64,000 nucleotides of DNA from a virus, in IMG/VR virus record IMGVR_UViG_3300031576_000022, positions 1 through 64,000 of that record; one strand, 5' to 3'. Below, one piece after another: positions 23,147 through 31,353 of this stretch (positions within the stretch are counted from its first letter, which is position 1; each line of letters starts with the position of its first letter). The translations under genes were made by a program, and so were the position numbers. The notes beneath the pieces were generated by a model that was not told the DNA's origin, searched no databases, and saw nothing but the letters and a program-made list of their open reading frames with translations.

Positions 23147-23218
23147 GGGGAGCCAGGTGGCCCGGCGCGGTCGTTTAGAGGCTTAGCGCGAGGGGTTCGA
23201 TTCCCCTGCTCTCCACCA
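23147..23218 (+). tRNA. tRNA-like element without anticodon arm
   Basis: Acceptor GGGGAGC pairs with GCTCTCC, the third pair being G.U as in alanine tRNAs and tmRNA; canonical T-arm AGGGG-TTCGATT-CCCCT; encoded ACCA end. Only about 37 nt lie between acceptor and T-arm; GCGC/GCGC with a loop containing TTTAGAGG resembles a D-arm, and no 5+7+5 anticodon arm can be drawn. It may be an aminoacylatable mimic like the tmRNA tRNA-like domain, or a tRNA remnant. It ends 2 bp from the stop of the RHH gene. Confidence 0.55.
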
Positions 23219-23219
23219 T

Positions 23220-23393
23220 TTACGTCAACAACCTCTGACGCACCCAATCTACCAAAACCATGCCTTTGGCACAAGCTTTGTCTTCGATTACCGCAAGCTC
23301 ATCCGGGGTGAGTCGGACTTGAAGACGTTTCGTTTTCCCTTCTCCGGTGGGGAGGCGTGGACGACCGCGTTTTGGCTTCACTTTTTTCTTCAT
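23220..23393 (-). CDS. small ribbon-helix-helix regulator, 57 aa
   Basis: ATG 23393 gives MKKKVKPKRGRPRLPTGEG, then KTKRLQVRLTPDELAVIEDKACAKG and VDWVRQRLLT. A basic N-terminal arm followed by a beta strand (RLQVRLT) and two helices is the classic RHH/CopG-type DNA-binding fold. It is divergent from the transposase gene; three TGTCGTC repeats lie between the two starts, suggesting it controls transposition (inference). The strongest overlapping alternative frames have no family features. Confidence 0.75.
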   Translation of the reverse strand: MKKKVKPKRGRPRLPTGEGKTKRLQVRLTPDELAVIEDKACAKGMVLVDWVRQRLLT

Positions 23394-23419
23394 CCTCGAA
23401 TTTTATGGCCTGAATTTTG

Positions 23420-23476
23420 TGTCGTCCATAAATGGCAGCGGATTTTTTGTCGTCTGAAAATTCTTTTTTGTCGTCC
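23420..23476. repeat. three TGTCGTC iterons between RHH gene and transposase
   Basis: TGTCGTC at 23420, 23448 and 23469, the latter two preceded by a T-run. They occupy the divergent control region 23394-23520 and are candidate binding sites for the RHH protein or the transposase. Confidence 0.65.
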
Positions 23477-23520
23477 AGGAAAATCCTCGACACCTAGAAT
23501 TTCGGGAGTACAATATTTCC

Positions 23521-24345
23521 ATGGCCAACGTACTCCGGTTCGACGTTCAGGTTGCGGTGGTTACCGCGCTCATCGAAGGGAACAGTACCCGTTCCGTCGA
23601 GCGGATGACCCGTGTTCATCGTGACACGATCACGCGCCTGGGCGTGCGGGTCGGTGAGGCGTGCGCCGCGATGATGGATCGCGAGATGCGCGATCTCGAA
23701 TGCGAACGGATTCAGGTAGACGAAATTTGGGGATTCGTCGCGAAGAAGCAGAAGCACGTTCTTCCCACTGATGATATTTCGCTTGTTGGCGATCAGTGGA
23801 CCTGGGTTGCGATTGACGCCGATACGAAAATTGTTCCATCACATCTTGTCGGAAAACGCGATGGTGCTCATGCTCGTGCCTTTATTTGCGACCTTGCCTC
23901 GCGCCTGAAAAACCGCGTTCAAATTTCATCGGATGCGCTGGCGAGCTACGTTGAAGCAATCGAGGTTGGATTTGGTGGTGACGTCGATTACGGCCAACTA
24001 GTCAAAGTCTACGCAGCTACTACCGAAGGCCCGGCGCGCTATTCCCCACCAAAAATCATGCAGGCGACCAAAAACGTAATCGTCGGGCATCCGAGACACG
24101 AGCACATTTGTACCTCATACGTCGAGCGGCAGAATCTTACGATGCGAATGGCGATGCGTCGGTTGACTCGCCTTACGAATGCCTTCTCAAAGAAGGTCGA
24201 AAACCTTCGTGCAGCGGTCGCGCTTCATTTTGCGTACTACAACTATTGTCGTCGCCATCTCACGTTGAAGACGGCACCAGCTATCGCGGCCGGGCTGACC
24301 GATCGTCGGTGGACGGTTTCCGATCTTCTCGATCTTTCAAATTAG
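23521..24345 (+). CDS. IS1-family DDE transposase
   Basis: 274 residues. N-terminal HTH (VTALIEGNSTRSVERMTRVHRDTITRL), then the DDE core: VDEIWGFVAKKQKH with the first Asp, GDQWTWVAIDADTK, ISSDALASYVEAIE with the second Asp, and HICTSYVERQNLTMRM with the Glu. The C-terminus (LHFAYYNYCRRHLTLKTAPAIAAGL) is typical of the long IS1-type transposases found in many environmental bacteria. The frame is intact, so the element could still be active. GC-rich compared with the phage. Confidence 0.93.
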   Translation: MANVLRFDVQVAVVTALIEGNSTRSVERMTRVHRDTITRLGVRVGEACAAMMDREMRDLECERIQVDEIWGFVAKKQKHVLPTDDISLVGDQWTWVAIDADTKIVPSHLVGKRDGAHARAFICDLASRLKNRVQISSDALASYVEAIEVGFGGDVDYGQLVKVYAATTEGPARYSPPKIMQATKNVIVGHPRHEHICTSYVERQNLTMRMAMRRLTRLTNAFSKKVENLRAAVALHFAYYNYCRRHLTLKTAPAIAAGLTDRRWTVSDLLDLSN

Positions 24346-24354
24346 GACACCACC
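24337..24354 (-). repeat. right terminal inverted repeat
   Basis: Complement of GGTGGTGTCCTAATTTGA, 9 bp after the transposase stop; pairs with the left end. Confidence 0.93.
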
Positions 24355-24362
24355 ATCGGTTT
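24355..24362 (+). repeat. right target-site duplication ATCGGTTT
   Basis: Exact copy of 20375-20382. Confidence 0.95.
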
Positions 24363-24448
24363 GGTTTCGTCATTTGCTGTGATAGATTGTGGTGAGCGGC
24401 AATCCTCATCATCGTCGTAATGCTGTTCAGGGTGGAGAGGCTAGGACC

Positions 24449-24463
24449 TTTCCCCTACCGGGC
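24449..24463 (+). repeat. dispersed 15-bp motif, copy 8
   Basis: TTTCCCCTACCGGGC preceded by GGACC, 22 bp before the protease/scaffold start. Confidence 0.88.
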
Positions 24464-24485
24464 CTTCTAAGGTTTACGGACGACG

Positions 24486-26603
24486 ATGATCGCTTTGTTT
24501 ACTCTTTTACGTAGATCGCAGCATGCTGCTGCTGCCGCTGATGATAGCGCGCAGGTTGTTTTGTTTGATCTATACATTGCGCTGCCAACTGAGACACAGG
24601 CTCGTCATGTAACCATGACTGAGAGCCCGTTGGAGGCATCCAGGCTAGTCGGAGAGCTTGGGCAGCCTGTGAGCAAGGATAAGCTCACCATGGCCAGTAA
24701 ACAGCCTGAGATCGTACAGGCTGGCGCTGTGGGAGCGCGCGAACAAGGTCAATCTGTTTCTAGTGACAATACGAATACTCGTATCGAAATGATCGATACT
24801 GGTGAAGTCGAGATTGTTTCTGATGAAAATGATTCAAAAATCTTCAATTTTTCTGGAAAGAAATTAATTGGAAGAATGATGATGACTCGTGATCCAGGGA
24901 CGAGTCGTTTTAATATGACAATTGATAGTAATGGTGGTGATAATAGTATCATTAGTGATAATGGTAATGGTAATGGTAATAATAATAATATTATAGATGA
25001 TAAAAAACCAAAAGAAGATACAAAAAAAGATCCTGAACCTCTTTCTGTTGATGATTTTATTAGTCCTGAATTTGCTGAAGTTATTAATGAATTGATTAAT
25101 CAAAATATACATATATCTGATGACGTAAAAGAACGTCTTACAGCTATTAGCCATCGTCTTTCTGATAAAAAACTTACAAATCGTGATGTTATTTTTGTTC
25201 TTAAATTTATTTCTGGCGGTGAAACCGCTGCATTGAATTCTATTGAATCTACTACAGATACAATTTCTCTTTCTTTATGGGATACATCTGATAAAAAGAA
25301 TGAAATTATATATCTTGACCAAGAAACAGGCGATCAATACAGGCTTGTTCCTTCTGAAAAAAATGATGGAACTTTTACTATTCCTCGTTTTCAGTTTATT
25401 TCAGAAGGTATGTATAATGATGAATTGTTTGATAGTAAAAAGGTTGCTAAAATTATTTCTAATTTTGCTGAATTGTCAAAAACTAAGATTCTTGATGTAC
25501 CAGCAAAGATTGGACATCATAGGTCGCAGTCTTTACTTGGAAATACTGGTGAACTTGCCCATGGATGGGTTAACAATGTTTGGGGTGAAGAAACGGCAAA
25601 TGGAACAAAAGGTTTTCTTTCTCTTGAAGGTATTCCGCAAACCCTTGCATATTTGATTTCTAAAAAAGCATTGAAAAATCGTAGCGCTGAAATCTTTAAA
25701 AATGTCAATTACAATGGAAAGGATTATGGTCCTACCCTTAAGGCGATTTCGTTTCTTGGCGCGTCTACTCCTGCTGTTTTAGGAATGCAACCGGATGCGT
25801 CTGGCGCTGTTGTATTGAATTCGGCCGTGCAAATGTATACGCAGGAAGACGGATCAAAAGTAATCATCGTAAAACCTAACGGGGGTAAGACTGTGAGCGA
25901 TGCCAAGAAGACGATTGAAATTTCCGTTGATGATCTCAACAAACGTATTTCTGATGCAGTTCAGGATGCTATGGAGAGGGCTAAGAAGATTGCTGAAGTT
26001 GATTCTAAGAAGATGAGTGATCAAGTTGTTGAACTTTCTGCAAAACTTAAAAACGAGCAAGATTCTCGTCGTAAGGATTTAGTTAAGTCAAATAAAGCAA
26101 CAAATGAGTCTGAGTTTGATTCTCTTGTAAAGAATGGAAGTATTCTTCCTGTACAGAAGGATGATTTTATTTCTCTTTGCAAGATTATTGATGGTGTGAA
26201 TGATATGGCTATGGGTCGTGATCTTAGCGATATGCTTTCTACTGTCAAATGTGATAAAGATACTCTTGAGTTTTCTGTTGAAACAATGGAAGCTGACAAG
26301 AAGGTTGAGATTAAGGTTCCACTCAAGAATCTTTTTTTTCGGTTTGTTAAGGGGATCAAGCAGATTGATCTTTCTCGTCAGACGAATGATGGGAAAACCT
26401 CTACTAAAAATCCTGTCGATAAGAAGGTGCTTACAAAGAGCGATGAAATTGATGAACTTACCCGTAAGTTGATGAAGGATAGCAACCTTCAATATGCTGA
26501 AGCTTTTATCAAGGCATATGATCTCAAGTTTGTTGGTGATGCAGGAATTGATGCTGCAATTGATGGTGCTACCTCTGTTCCCTCTACTAGCGATTCGGAG
26601 TAA
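24486..26603 (+). CDS. Mu gpI-type head protease/scaffold
   Basis: 705 residues. About residues 325-450 match the Mu I-type protease region: PAKIGHHRSQSLLGNTGELAHGWV, GTKGFLSLEGIPQ, LKNRSAEIFKN, GPTLKAISFLGASTPAV. The C-terminal part is a charged helical scaffold (DLNKRISDAVQDAMERAKKIAE), and the last 110 residues hold another helical domain. The first 100 residues are GC-rich, Ala/Ser-rich and low in structure, unlike the rest, and probably diverge fast. It shapes and matures the prohead. Confidence 0.85.
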   Translation: MIALFTLLRRSQHAAAAADDSAQVVLFDLYIALPTETQARHVTMTESPLEASRLVGELGQPVSKDKLTMASKQPEIVQAGAVGAREQGQSVSSDNTNTRIEMIDTGEVEIVSDENDSKIFNFSGKKLIGRMMMTRDPGTSRFNMTIDSNGGDNSIISDNGNGNGNNNNIIDDKKPKEDTKKDPEPLSVDDFISPEFAEVINELINQNIHISDDVKERLTAISHRLSDKKLTNRDVIFVLKFISGGETAALNSIESTTDTISLSLWDTSDKKNEIIYLDQETGDQYRLVPSEKNDGTFTIPRFQFISEGMYNDELFDSKKVAKIISNFAELSKTKILDVPAKIGHHRSQSLLGNTGELAHGWVNNVWGEETANGTKGFLSLEGIPQTLAYLISKKALKNRSAEIFKNVNYNGKDYGPTLKAISFLGASTPAVLGMQPDASGAVVLNSAVQMYTQEDGSKVIIVKPNGGKTVSDAKKTIEISVDDLNKRISDAVQDAMERAKKIAEVDSKKMSDQVVELSAKLKNEQDSRRKDLVKSNKATNESEFDSLVKNGSILPVQKDDFISLCKIIDGVNDMAMGRDLSDMLSTVKCDKDTLEFSVETMEADKKVEIKVPLKNLFFRFVKGIKQIDLSRQTNDGKTSTKNPVDKKVLTKSDEIDELTRKLMKDSNLQYAEAFIKAYDLKFVGDAGIDAAIDGATSVPSTSDSE

Positions 26604-26622
26604 ACAACCGAAAACGCTAGCG

Positions 26623-26637
26623 TTCTCCCTACAGGGA
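26623..26637 (+). repeat. dispersed 15-bp motif, copy 9
   Basis: TTCTCCCTACAGGGA between protease and decoration genes, 41 bp before the next ATG. A more degenerate copy. Confidence 0.65.
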
Positions 26638-26678
26638 AATCAAGGTAAAGATTAACAACAAAAACGAGGAACAGAGAA

Positions 26679-27062
26679 ATGACTACGACTTATGGAACGG
26701 CCCCTCGCAAAGCATTCGAAGCAATCTTTCAGTATGCATTCGTTAAGATTCTTGGCACTACTGATGTCGAGATTCTTGATGGTGCCGTTGCAACTGATTT
26801 TGCGTGGGGTGTTTGTCAAACGCTTGCAGCGATTGGAGATCCAGTAGAAGTTGAGACACGCCGCGGTATGATTGGTCGCGCTGTCGCTTCTGCTGCGTTT
26901 GCTGCTGGTGTTCGCCTGAAGGTTGGTTCTGGTGCAGATCATGGCAAGGTTTTGACGCAAACGGCTGGTACGTTTACTGTAGCTACTGCACTTGAAACTG
27001 CTACTGCGGCTGGTGCAATTGTTCGTGTTGTGTATGTGTTTGAGACGATCGCGCTTCCGTAA
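26679..27062 (+). CDS. head decoration-type protein
   Basis: GAGGAACAGAG precedes ATG 26679. 127 residues, Ala/Thr/Val-rich beta protein (GDPVEVETRRGMIGRAVASAAFAAG, GTFTVATALETATAAGAIVRVVYV), the size and style of DUF2190-like decoration proteins that sit between protease and capsid genes in Mu-like head modules. Confidence 0.65.
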   Translation: MTTTYGTAPRKAFEAIFQYAFVKILGTTDVEILDGAVATDFAWGVCQTLAAIGDPVEVETRRGMIGRAVASAAFAAGVRLKVGSGADHGKVLTQTAGTFTVATALETATAAGAIVRVVYVFETIALP

Positions 27063-27164
27063 TAATCGTGCTGTTGTAATAATCGGCCTACTAAAACGAT
27101 CAATCCGTGTGACAGCGGAATTTGTATCAAGAAAAAAACAGAAACATAAACAGAGGATACGTAA

Positions 27165-28085
27165 ATGCCAGTCGCACGGAGCGAAGTGCATGTCGATACC
27201 GCACTTGGTAATCTAGCTCGGGAATTTATGTTTCCAGGCTTGATTGCTGATGTTATTGCGCCGCGGGTTAAGGTTAAGAAGGATAGTGATATTTATTGGA
27301 CATTTGGACGCGAAGAAATTCGTATGAAATTGGATGGTGAGGGTGACCTTACTGCGCCTGGTTCTCCTGCGCCGGATTTTGATTGGAAGCCAAGCGGAAG
27401 GGAAACATATACGGCTTTTAAGCGTGCGTTTGTGGATAAGGTTCTTGATGAAACAATCCGCAATGCTGATAGTCCGATTGCTCCGGTTTCGCGTACAATT
27501 GAAAAGTTGACACGACATTTACTGCTGCATCGTGAACGTCGTGTTGCAAAGCTTTTCACTACTGGTGTTGCATCTACTTCAACGCCTGCCATTAAATGGG
27601 ATATTGCAACCGCAGATATTGAAGATGATGTTCGTGCTGCAAAAGAAAGCTTTAAGCTTTCTGCTGGTGGTTATCCGAATACAATTGTTATGTCTAGTTC
27701 TGTTGCTGGATTAGTTCGGTTGTATTTGAAGGCTGCTAGTGAGATCAGCTTCAAAGAGAAGGCAACTATCGATAAGATTCCTGATGAGCTTTGGGGTATG
27801 AAGGTTGTTGTGTCAGAGGCGATGATGAATACTGCTGGTGAGGGTATTGCGGAGGTTATTACAGATATTTGGCCGGATACCGTAACGCTTGCGTATATTA
27901 ATCCGTCGAAGAATCCAACGCTTCAGGACAGTACGTTTGTGTGGACGTTTACGCCTGTTCCATTTCGTGTACGTCGTTGGCGCGATGAGGTTATCGAGGC
28001 AACTATGTACGAAGTTGGCATGTATGTTGCTGAGAAAGTTGTTGCTCCGTTTGCTGCTCATACTATCACGGATGTTTTGACTTAA
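27165..28085 (+). CDS. major capsid protein
   Basis: 306 residues. HVDTALGNLAREFMFPGLIADVIAPRVKV at the start, ISFKEKATIDKIPDELWGMKVVVSEAMM in the middle and VIEATMYEVGMYVAEKVVAPFAAHTI at the end fit HK97-fold capsids of the Mu T/E-type family. High expression is suggested by richer codons than neighbours. Preceded by AGAGGA. Confidence 0.88.
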   Translation: MPVARSEVHVDTALGNLAREFMFPGLIADVIAPRVKVKKDSDIYWTFGREEIRMKLDGEGDLTAPGSPAPDFDWKPSGRETYTAFKRAFVDKVLDETIRNADSPIAPVSRTIEKLTRHLLLHRERRVAKLFTTGVASTSTPAIKWDIATADIEDDVRAAKESFKLSAGGYPNTIVMSSSVAGLVRLYLKAASEISFKEKATIDKIPDELWGMKVVVSEAMMNTAGEGIAEVITDIWPDTVTLAYINPSKNPTLQDSTFVWTFTPVPFRVRRWRDEVIEATMYEVGMYVAEKVVAPFAAHTITDVLT

Positions 28086-28098
28086 TCTTAGTATATTG

Positions 28099-28148
28099 AT
28101 CTAACATTGCTGTGCGCTGGTTGTAATAAGTGCGCGGCAATGTTAGAT
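28099..28148 (+). terminator. long hairpin after the capsid gene
   Basis: ATCTAACATTGC (28099-28110) pairs perfectly with GCAATGTTAGAT (28137-28148), with a further GCGC/GCGC inner stem. No T-run follows; it may attenuate transcription or protect the capsid mRNA 3' end. Confidence 0.7.
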
Positions 28149-28188
28149 TGGTATTAGTATTAAGCAAAATGGAATGGCAATAAAAAGA

Positions 28189-28203
28189 TCCTGGTAGGGG
28201 AAA
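28189..28203 (-). repeat. dispersed 15-bp motif, copy 10
   Basis: TTTCCCCTACCAGGA on minus; in gene sense TCCTGGTAGGGGAAA immediately precedes the GTG start at 28204, so AGGGG could double as a (close) ribosome site. Confidence 0.88.
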
Positions 28204-28740
28204 GTGGCTGATAAATATATCGATGTTATAACTGGCACCTTTTACCTTAAGAAAATCTTCTTGAGCATGGGTGTTGGAGTAGATAATCTTGATATTACGG
28301 CTGAAGAAATAGCATATTGTGAAACATGGGCTGAGAATCAAATTGATGGTTTGTTTGGTTTATCGTTTCCGTTATTTCCTGCAACACCATTGATAATTCG
28401 CGATATAGCACTTGCGCTAACTGCGTATAAAATCAGGCAGTTTCTTGTAACAGCTAATAGTCCAAATCTAGACGAACATACAAACGAAATTAGAGATGAA
28501 GCATATAGACTTATTCAAAGTATTATCCATGGCGATTTTTCGATTATTATGCCAGATCTCAGTTATCATCCAAAATATCCTGGTCCGTCTGGTGGAGAAA
28601 GGTTTATGGTTCAGCCTGAATCATCTTTGAGGTTATTTTTTACAAATATGGATAAAGAGTTTTATGCGATGCACCAAAAGGCTGAACCAGATGGGATTGA
28701 GCCAGCTTTTAGTGATCCCGAGTATGCAAACCAATCGTAA
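28204..28740 (+). CDS. gp36-like head-completion protein (DUF1320-type)
   Basis: GTG start (VADKYIDVITGTFYL). 178 residues, helical: ITAEEIAYCETWAENQIDGLFG and PLIIRDIALALTAYKIRQFL are typical of the Mu gp36/head-tail connector class (pattern of a small helical bundle with a C-terminal tail). Located right after the capsid gene, as in Mu. Confidence 0.75.
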   Translation: MADKYIDVITGTFYLKKIFLSMGVGVDNLDITAEEIAYCETWAENQIDGLFGLSFPLFPATPLIIRDIALALTAYKIRQFLVTANSPNLDEHTNEIRDEAYRLIQSIIHGDFSIIMPDLSYHPKYPGPSGGERFMVQPESSLRLFFTNMDKEFYAMHQKAEPDGIEPAFSDPEYANQS

Positions 28741-28760
28741 TAAGACAGGTATTACATTAA

Positions 28761-29267
28761 ATGGTAAAGTTTCATTTCAGGGCAACAAATATAAACGATA
28801 TAGTTTCGAGAGTATCCAAGTTAGTAGGAGGTTTAACTACAGGTGTAGGAGCAAGAGAGATCAAGGTTAATAGTGAACAAATAGTTGTTGATGAATATTT
28901 AAAGGCTTTCGATCGAGGTGGATTTCAGGGAAATAAATGGAGATCGTATAAGGGAAAGGTTTCTTTGATAAGATCAGAAGATTTTATGAAGTCTTTTTTA
29001 AAGAAAGGATCAAATGGTTTAGAAACTAAAATTGTTGCTGGTAAAACATATTTGTTAATAAGAATTGCTAGTGGATTTATTCATCCAAGAATGAATACTG
29101 AATATGTTGTAGCATTAAGACAAGGTATAGATCTTAGTGAAAAACATTCAATACAATTAGAGATAGGTGGTAAGGTTGGTGGAATTTCTCGGGGTGGAGA
29201 AATGGAGCTTTTTAGGAAGTTTCATCAAACGGTTGTAAAAGAAGCAAAACGGGTTGGATATACCTAA
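28761..29267 (+). CDS. virion morphogenesis protein, Mu gpG-like (tentative)
   Basis: 168 residues, basic. FDRGGFQGNKWRSYKGK and SGFIHPRMNTEYVVALRQGID are reminiscent of gpG-type tail completion proteins with their conserved P-x-R and H-P turn. Position between gp36-like and tail-terminator-like genes supports this. Confidence 0.6.
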   Translation: MVKFHFRATNINDIVSRVSKLVGGLTTGVGAREIKVNSEQIVVDEYLKAFDRGGFQGNKWRSYKGKVSLIRSEDFMKSFLKKGSNGLETKIVAGKTYLLIRIASGFIHPRMNTEYVVALRQGIDLSEKHSIQLEIGGKVGGISRGGEMELFRKFHQTVVKEAKRVGYT

Positions 29268-29309
29268 TAAAACCAAAATCAAGAACAAACAACCTAGTAG
29301 TCGTTGGGG

Positions 29310-29315
29310 TATAAT
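29310..29315 (+). promoter_or_regulatory. TATAAT box 5 nt before a start codon
   Basis: TATAAT at 29310-29315, ATG at 29321. No clear -35; GTTGGGG precedes. If used, the transcript would be leaderless. Confidence 0.4.
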
Positions 29316-29320
29316 TTGTT

Positions 29321-29848
29321 ATGGACAGCATCCTGAGTCTCGAAGAAATAATCGAGAGGATGCTAACAATTTTTCGAATTAAGTGGGAGCCTGAAAAAAC
29401 CAAGGATACGGCATCAGCAAAGGCGCCACTGCTTGTTGACGAGCATTTTATGTTTGGTAACCCATCGTTGATTCCACAATCTGATGCAGTAGTTATTTTT
29501 CCAGAAGGTCAAGAAGAAATAGATAAAGAGGGTGGAATAACTAGGGCTGGTCCGTGTTGTATTATTGAAGATGGGTTGATTCACATTCGTTGGTACCATA
29601 AGGAGCATGAACAAGCTAGAGGACATCGAGTAATTAATCAAATGGGAGAAGTTATCAAGAGGATGTTGCTGAGAAACAAGCAGTTAATTTTTCTTGGTTT
29701 GGGTTTAATACACGGATTAACGATAGAATCGATTACATATGGCGAACAAGTAAGAGACGCATACGAAGGTACGCGAGTTTTTTTCCCTAAAGGTGATATG
29801 CTTGTTAGAGTCGAATACGCTGAAGGGCTGGACGAAGACTTGGCTTAA
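29321..29848 (+). CDS. tail terminator-like protein
   Basis: 175 residues starting MDSILSLEEIIERML. Alpha/beta pattern with VVIFPEGQEEI, RAGPCCIIEDGLIHIRWYH and a late beta region, similar in length and order to gp37-type tail terminators that cap the tail tube at the connector. The assignment is from synteny and is tentative. No strong ribosome site. Confidence 0.55.
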   Translation: MDSILSLEEIIERMLTIFRIKWEPEKTKDTASAKAPLLVDEHFMFGNPSLIPQSDAVVIFPEGQEEIDKEGGITRAGPCCIIEDGLIHIRWYHKEHEQARGHRVINQMGEVIKRMLLRNKQLIFLGLGLIHGLTIESITYGEQVRDAYEGTRVFFPKGDMLVRVEYAEGLDEDLA

Positions 29849-29906
29849 CAATTGATTGTAAGATCGGTTGTTAGGTAAAACGCAAAAAAAAAGAGGAAAC
29901 GCTGCC

Positions 29907-30311
29907 ATGGCCGATACTACTCCGGGTTCAGCCCTAGTAACTCCGGTTTCGTTTGGTACGAGCAATGAGACGGTTTCGATCGATTTTGATCGTATTCGAA
30001 TCCGGTTGCTTAATTGGAATTATGTTGCTGATTCGCTTTCTATTGGTGTTGATTATGGGCGTGAAGATCCGCTTAATCCACCATTTAGTGAATGGTTTTT
30101 AAAGAGTCAGGCGCATCCTATTGTTAATCTTGCTGCAAATGATACGGTTATTTTGAATGGAATTACGTTTAATCGCCTTGCTGGTACACACTATACAAAC
30201 TTGAAAGCAACACTAACTACTGCTGCAATTACGGTAATGGAAAACGTTGAAGATATTGTGTTTTTTGCGTTGGTTGCGATTGGCTACTTCCCGCTTGGCG
30301 TTGAAACCTAG
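29907..30311 (+). CDS. structural protein before tail tube
   Basis: AGAGGAAAC precedes ATG 29907 (MADTTPGSALVTPV). 134 residues, beta-rich (ETVSIDFDRIRIRLLNW, NDTVILNGITFNRL). Likely a tail or neck component; no family is recognised. Confidence 0.6.
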   Translation: MADTTPGSALVTPVSFGTSNETVSIDFDRIRIRLLNWNYVADSLSIGVDYGREDPLNPPFSEWFLKSQAHPIVNLAANDTVILNGITFNRLAGTHYTNLKATLTTAAITVMENVEDIVFFALVAIGYFPLGVET

Positions 30312-30362
30312 TAGTTACGCTTCCAAAAAAGTAGTATGTAAAAAACAAACTGGAGGCGTGCA

Positions 30363-31274
30363 ATGGCACTGGTACGGCTACGCGATATTGGCGATGCTAC
30401 ATTTTTTGGTGATGAATCTGGTAGTATGGGTTGTCCGAGAAGTGCTACAATCACTCTTGATTCAGAAATTTTACGAGCCAAATGTGGTGCGGCAATTTCT
30501 GAAAGATATCAGGGCATTACTAGTCTTTCAATTGAGATTTCTATTGAAACTCTTGACCCATTTGCTGATATCCATCCCGGTGATTTTGCAACATTTGGTA
30601 TTACAATTCCTGGTGCTGTAGATGGAAGTGGACTCCCTGGTATTGGAATTGGAATTACTGTTGCTGGTGTTGTAACTGGTACTGTTCGTAGGTTTGTTAG
30701 AAACGATTTATCAAACGGAACGTATACATTGCGTGGCATTAGTGCAGATGGAATTACATGTCCAATTACATTTCTTGATGGTGTTCCAGCTATTGATTCT
30801 GGTGCTGGACCATCTGATTTTATTCGAGATATTGTTAGTTTCGACTTTGATGATGGGAAAATTACTGCTGATGATTTTTGTCCAGAATCTATAGAAATGA
30901 CAGAAGCTGCTGAACTAATTGAAGATTCATGTCAAGGTCAATTGTGGCCGACATATGTTGGTGTAACAGGGTTAAATGTTACTGTTACTGCTACAGGTAA
31001 GGGTGTTAAGCATGGGTTTGATGGTGGGTCAAGTGCATTTACTTGTCTTGGTCGCAAGGGTAGAATTGAAGTTGAAGTTGCTGTTGGTTCGGATGTTGAC
31101 TGTGCTTCTTTGACGCCAAGCTCAGACATTGCAATCGTTGCTCGTGCAAATGTTACATCAATGACAATTACTGCCACTAGTGGTGAAATTTCTACGATTT
31201 CTTTAACATGGGTTGGCCATGGTGAAGCTGGTGAGTTTACCGATGAGTCGAAGCGTGCATATGTTTTTGTGTAG
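30363..31274 (+). CDS. major tail (tube) protein
   Basis: GGAGG precedes ATG 30363. 303 residues, almost all beta: ATITLDSEILRAKCG, SLSIEISIETLD, TVTATGKGVKHGFDGG, and ATSGEISTISLTWVGHGEAG at the end, which resembles the conserved late segment of tube proteins. A terminator follows, and the next transcript has its own promoter. Position fits the tube subunit. Confidence 0.75.
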   Translation: MALVRLRDIGDATFFGDESGSMGCPRSATITLDSEILRAKCGAAISERYQGITSLSIEISIETLDPFADIHPGDFATFGITIPGAVDGSGLPGIGIGITVAGVVTGTVRRFVRNDLSNGTYTLRGISADGITCPITFLDGVPAIDSGAGPSDFIRDIVSFDFDDGKITADDFCPESIEMTEAAELIEDSCQGQLWPTYVGVTGLNVTVTATGKGVKHGFDGGSSAFTCLGRKGRIEVEVAVGSDVDCASLTPSSDIAIVARANVTSMTITATSGEISTISLTWVGHGEAGEFTDESKRAYVFV

Positions 31275-31310
31275 TAGGTTGATTGAAATCTTGGTCAAGA
31301 ATCTGGTAGC

Positions 31311-31351
31311 AACGGACAATCATATTTTTTTGGTTGTCCGTTTGTTTTTTT
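31311..31351 (+). terminator. Rho-independent terminator after tail tube gene
   Basis: AACGGACAA (31311-31319) pairs with TTGTCCGTT (31334-31342), followed by TGTTTTTTT. Confidence 0.92.
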
Positions 31352-31353
31352 GT

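Larger units (their letters stand above)
22829..23219. other. 390-bp non-coding part of the transposon
   Basis: No ORF with support on either strand. 22829-22990 is AT-rich, with only weak promoter-like boxes. 23014-23218 is GC-rich and full of perfect inverted repeats (see the RNA entries). Confidence 0.6.
20383..24354. mobile_element. IS1-family transposon carrying a restriction-modification system
   Basis: The 3,972-bp element starts GGTAGTGTCCTGATTTGA and ends with the complement of GGTGGTGTCCTAATTTGA: 18-bp terminal inverted repeats differing at two positions, flanked by ATCGGTTT direct repeats. Contents left to right: restriction endonuclease, YhdJ-like methyltransferase and a 109-aa gene (all leftward), a structured RNA candidate, a tRNA-like element, a ribbon-helix-helix gene (leftward), and the transposase (rightward), whose stop lies 9 bp from the right end. 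The right half is more GC-rich than the phage. Insertion is between portal and protease genes, leaving both intact. Confidence 0.93.

Noticed and set aside
23299-23493. 64-aa leftward ORF and overlapping rightward ORF
   Set aside because: Another frame of the same DNA (23220-23393) encodes a clear RHH protein; these are shadows.
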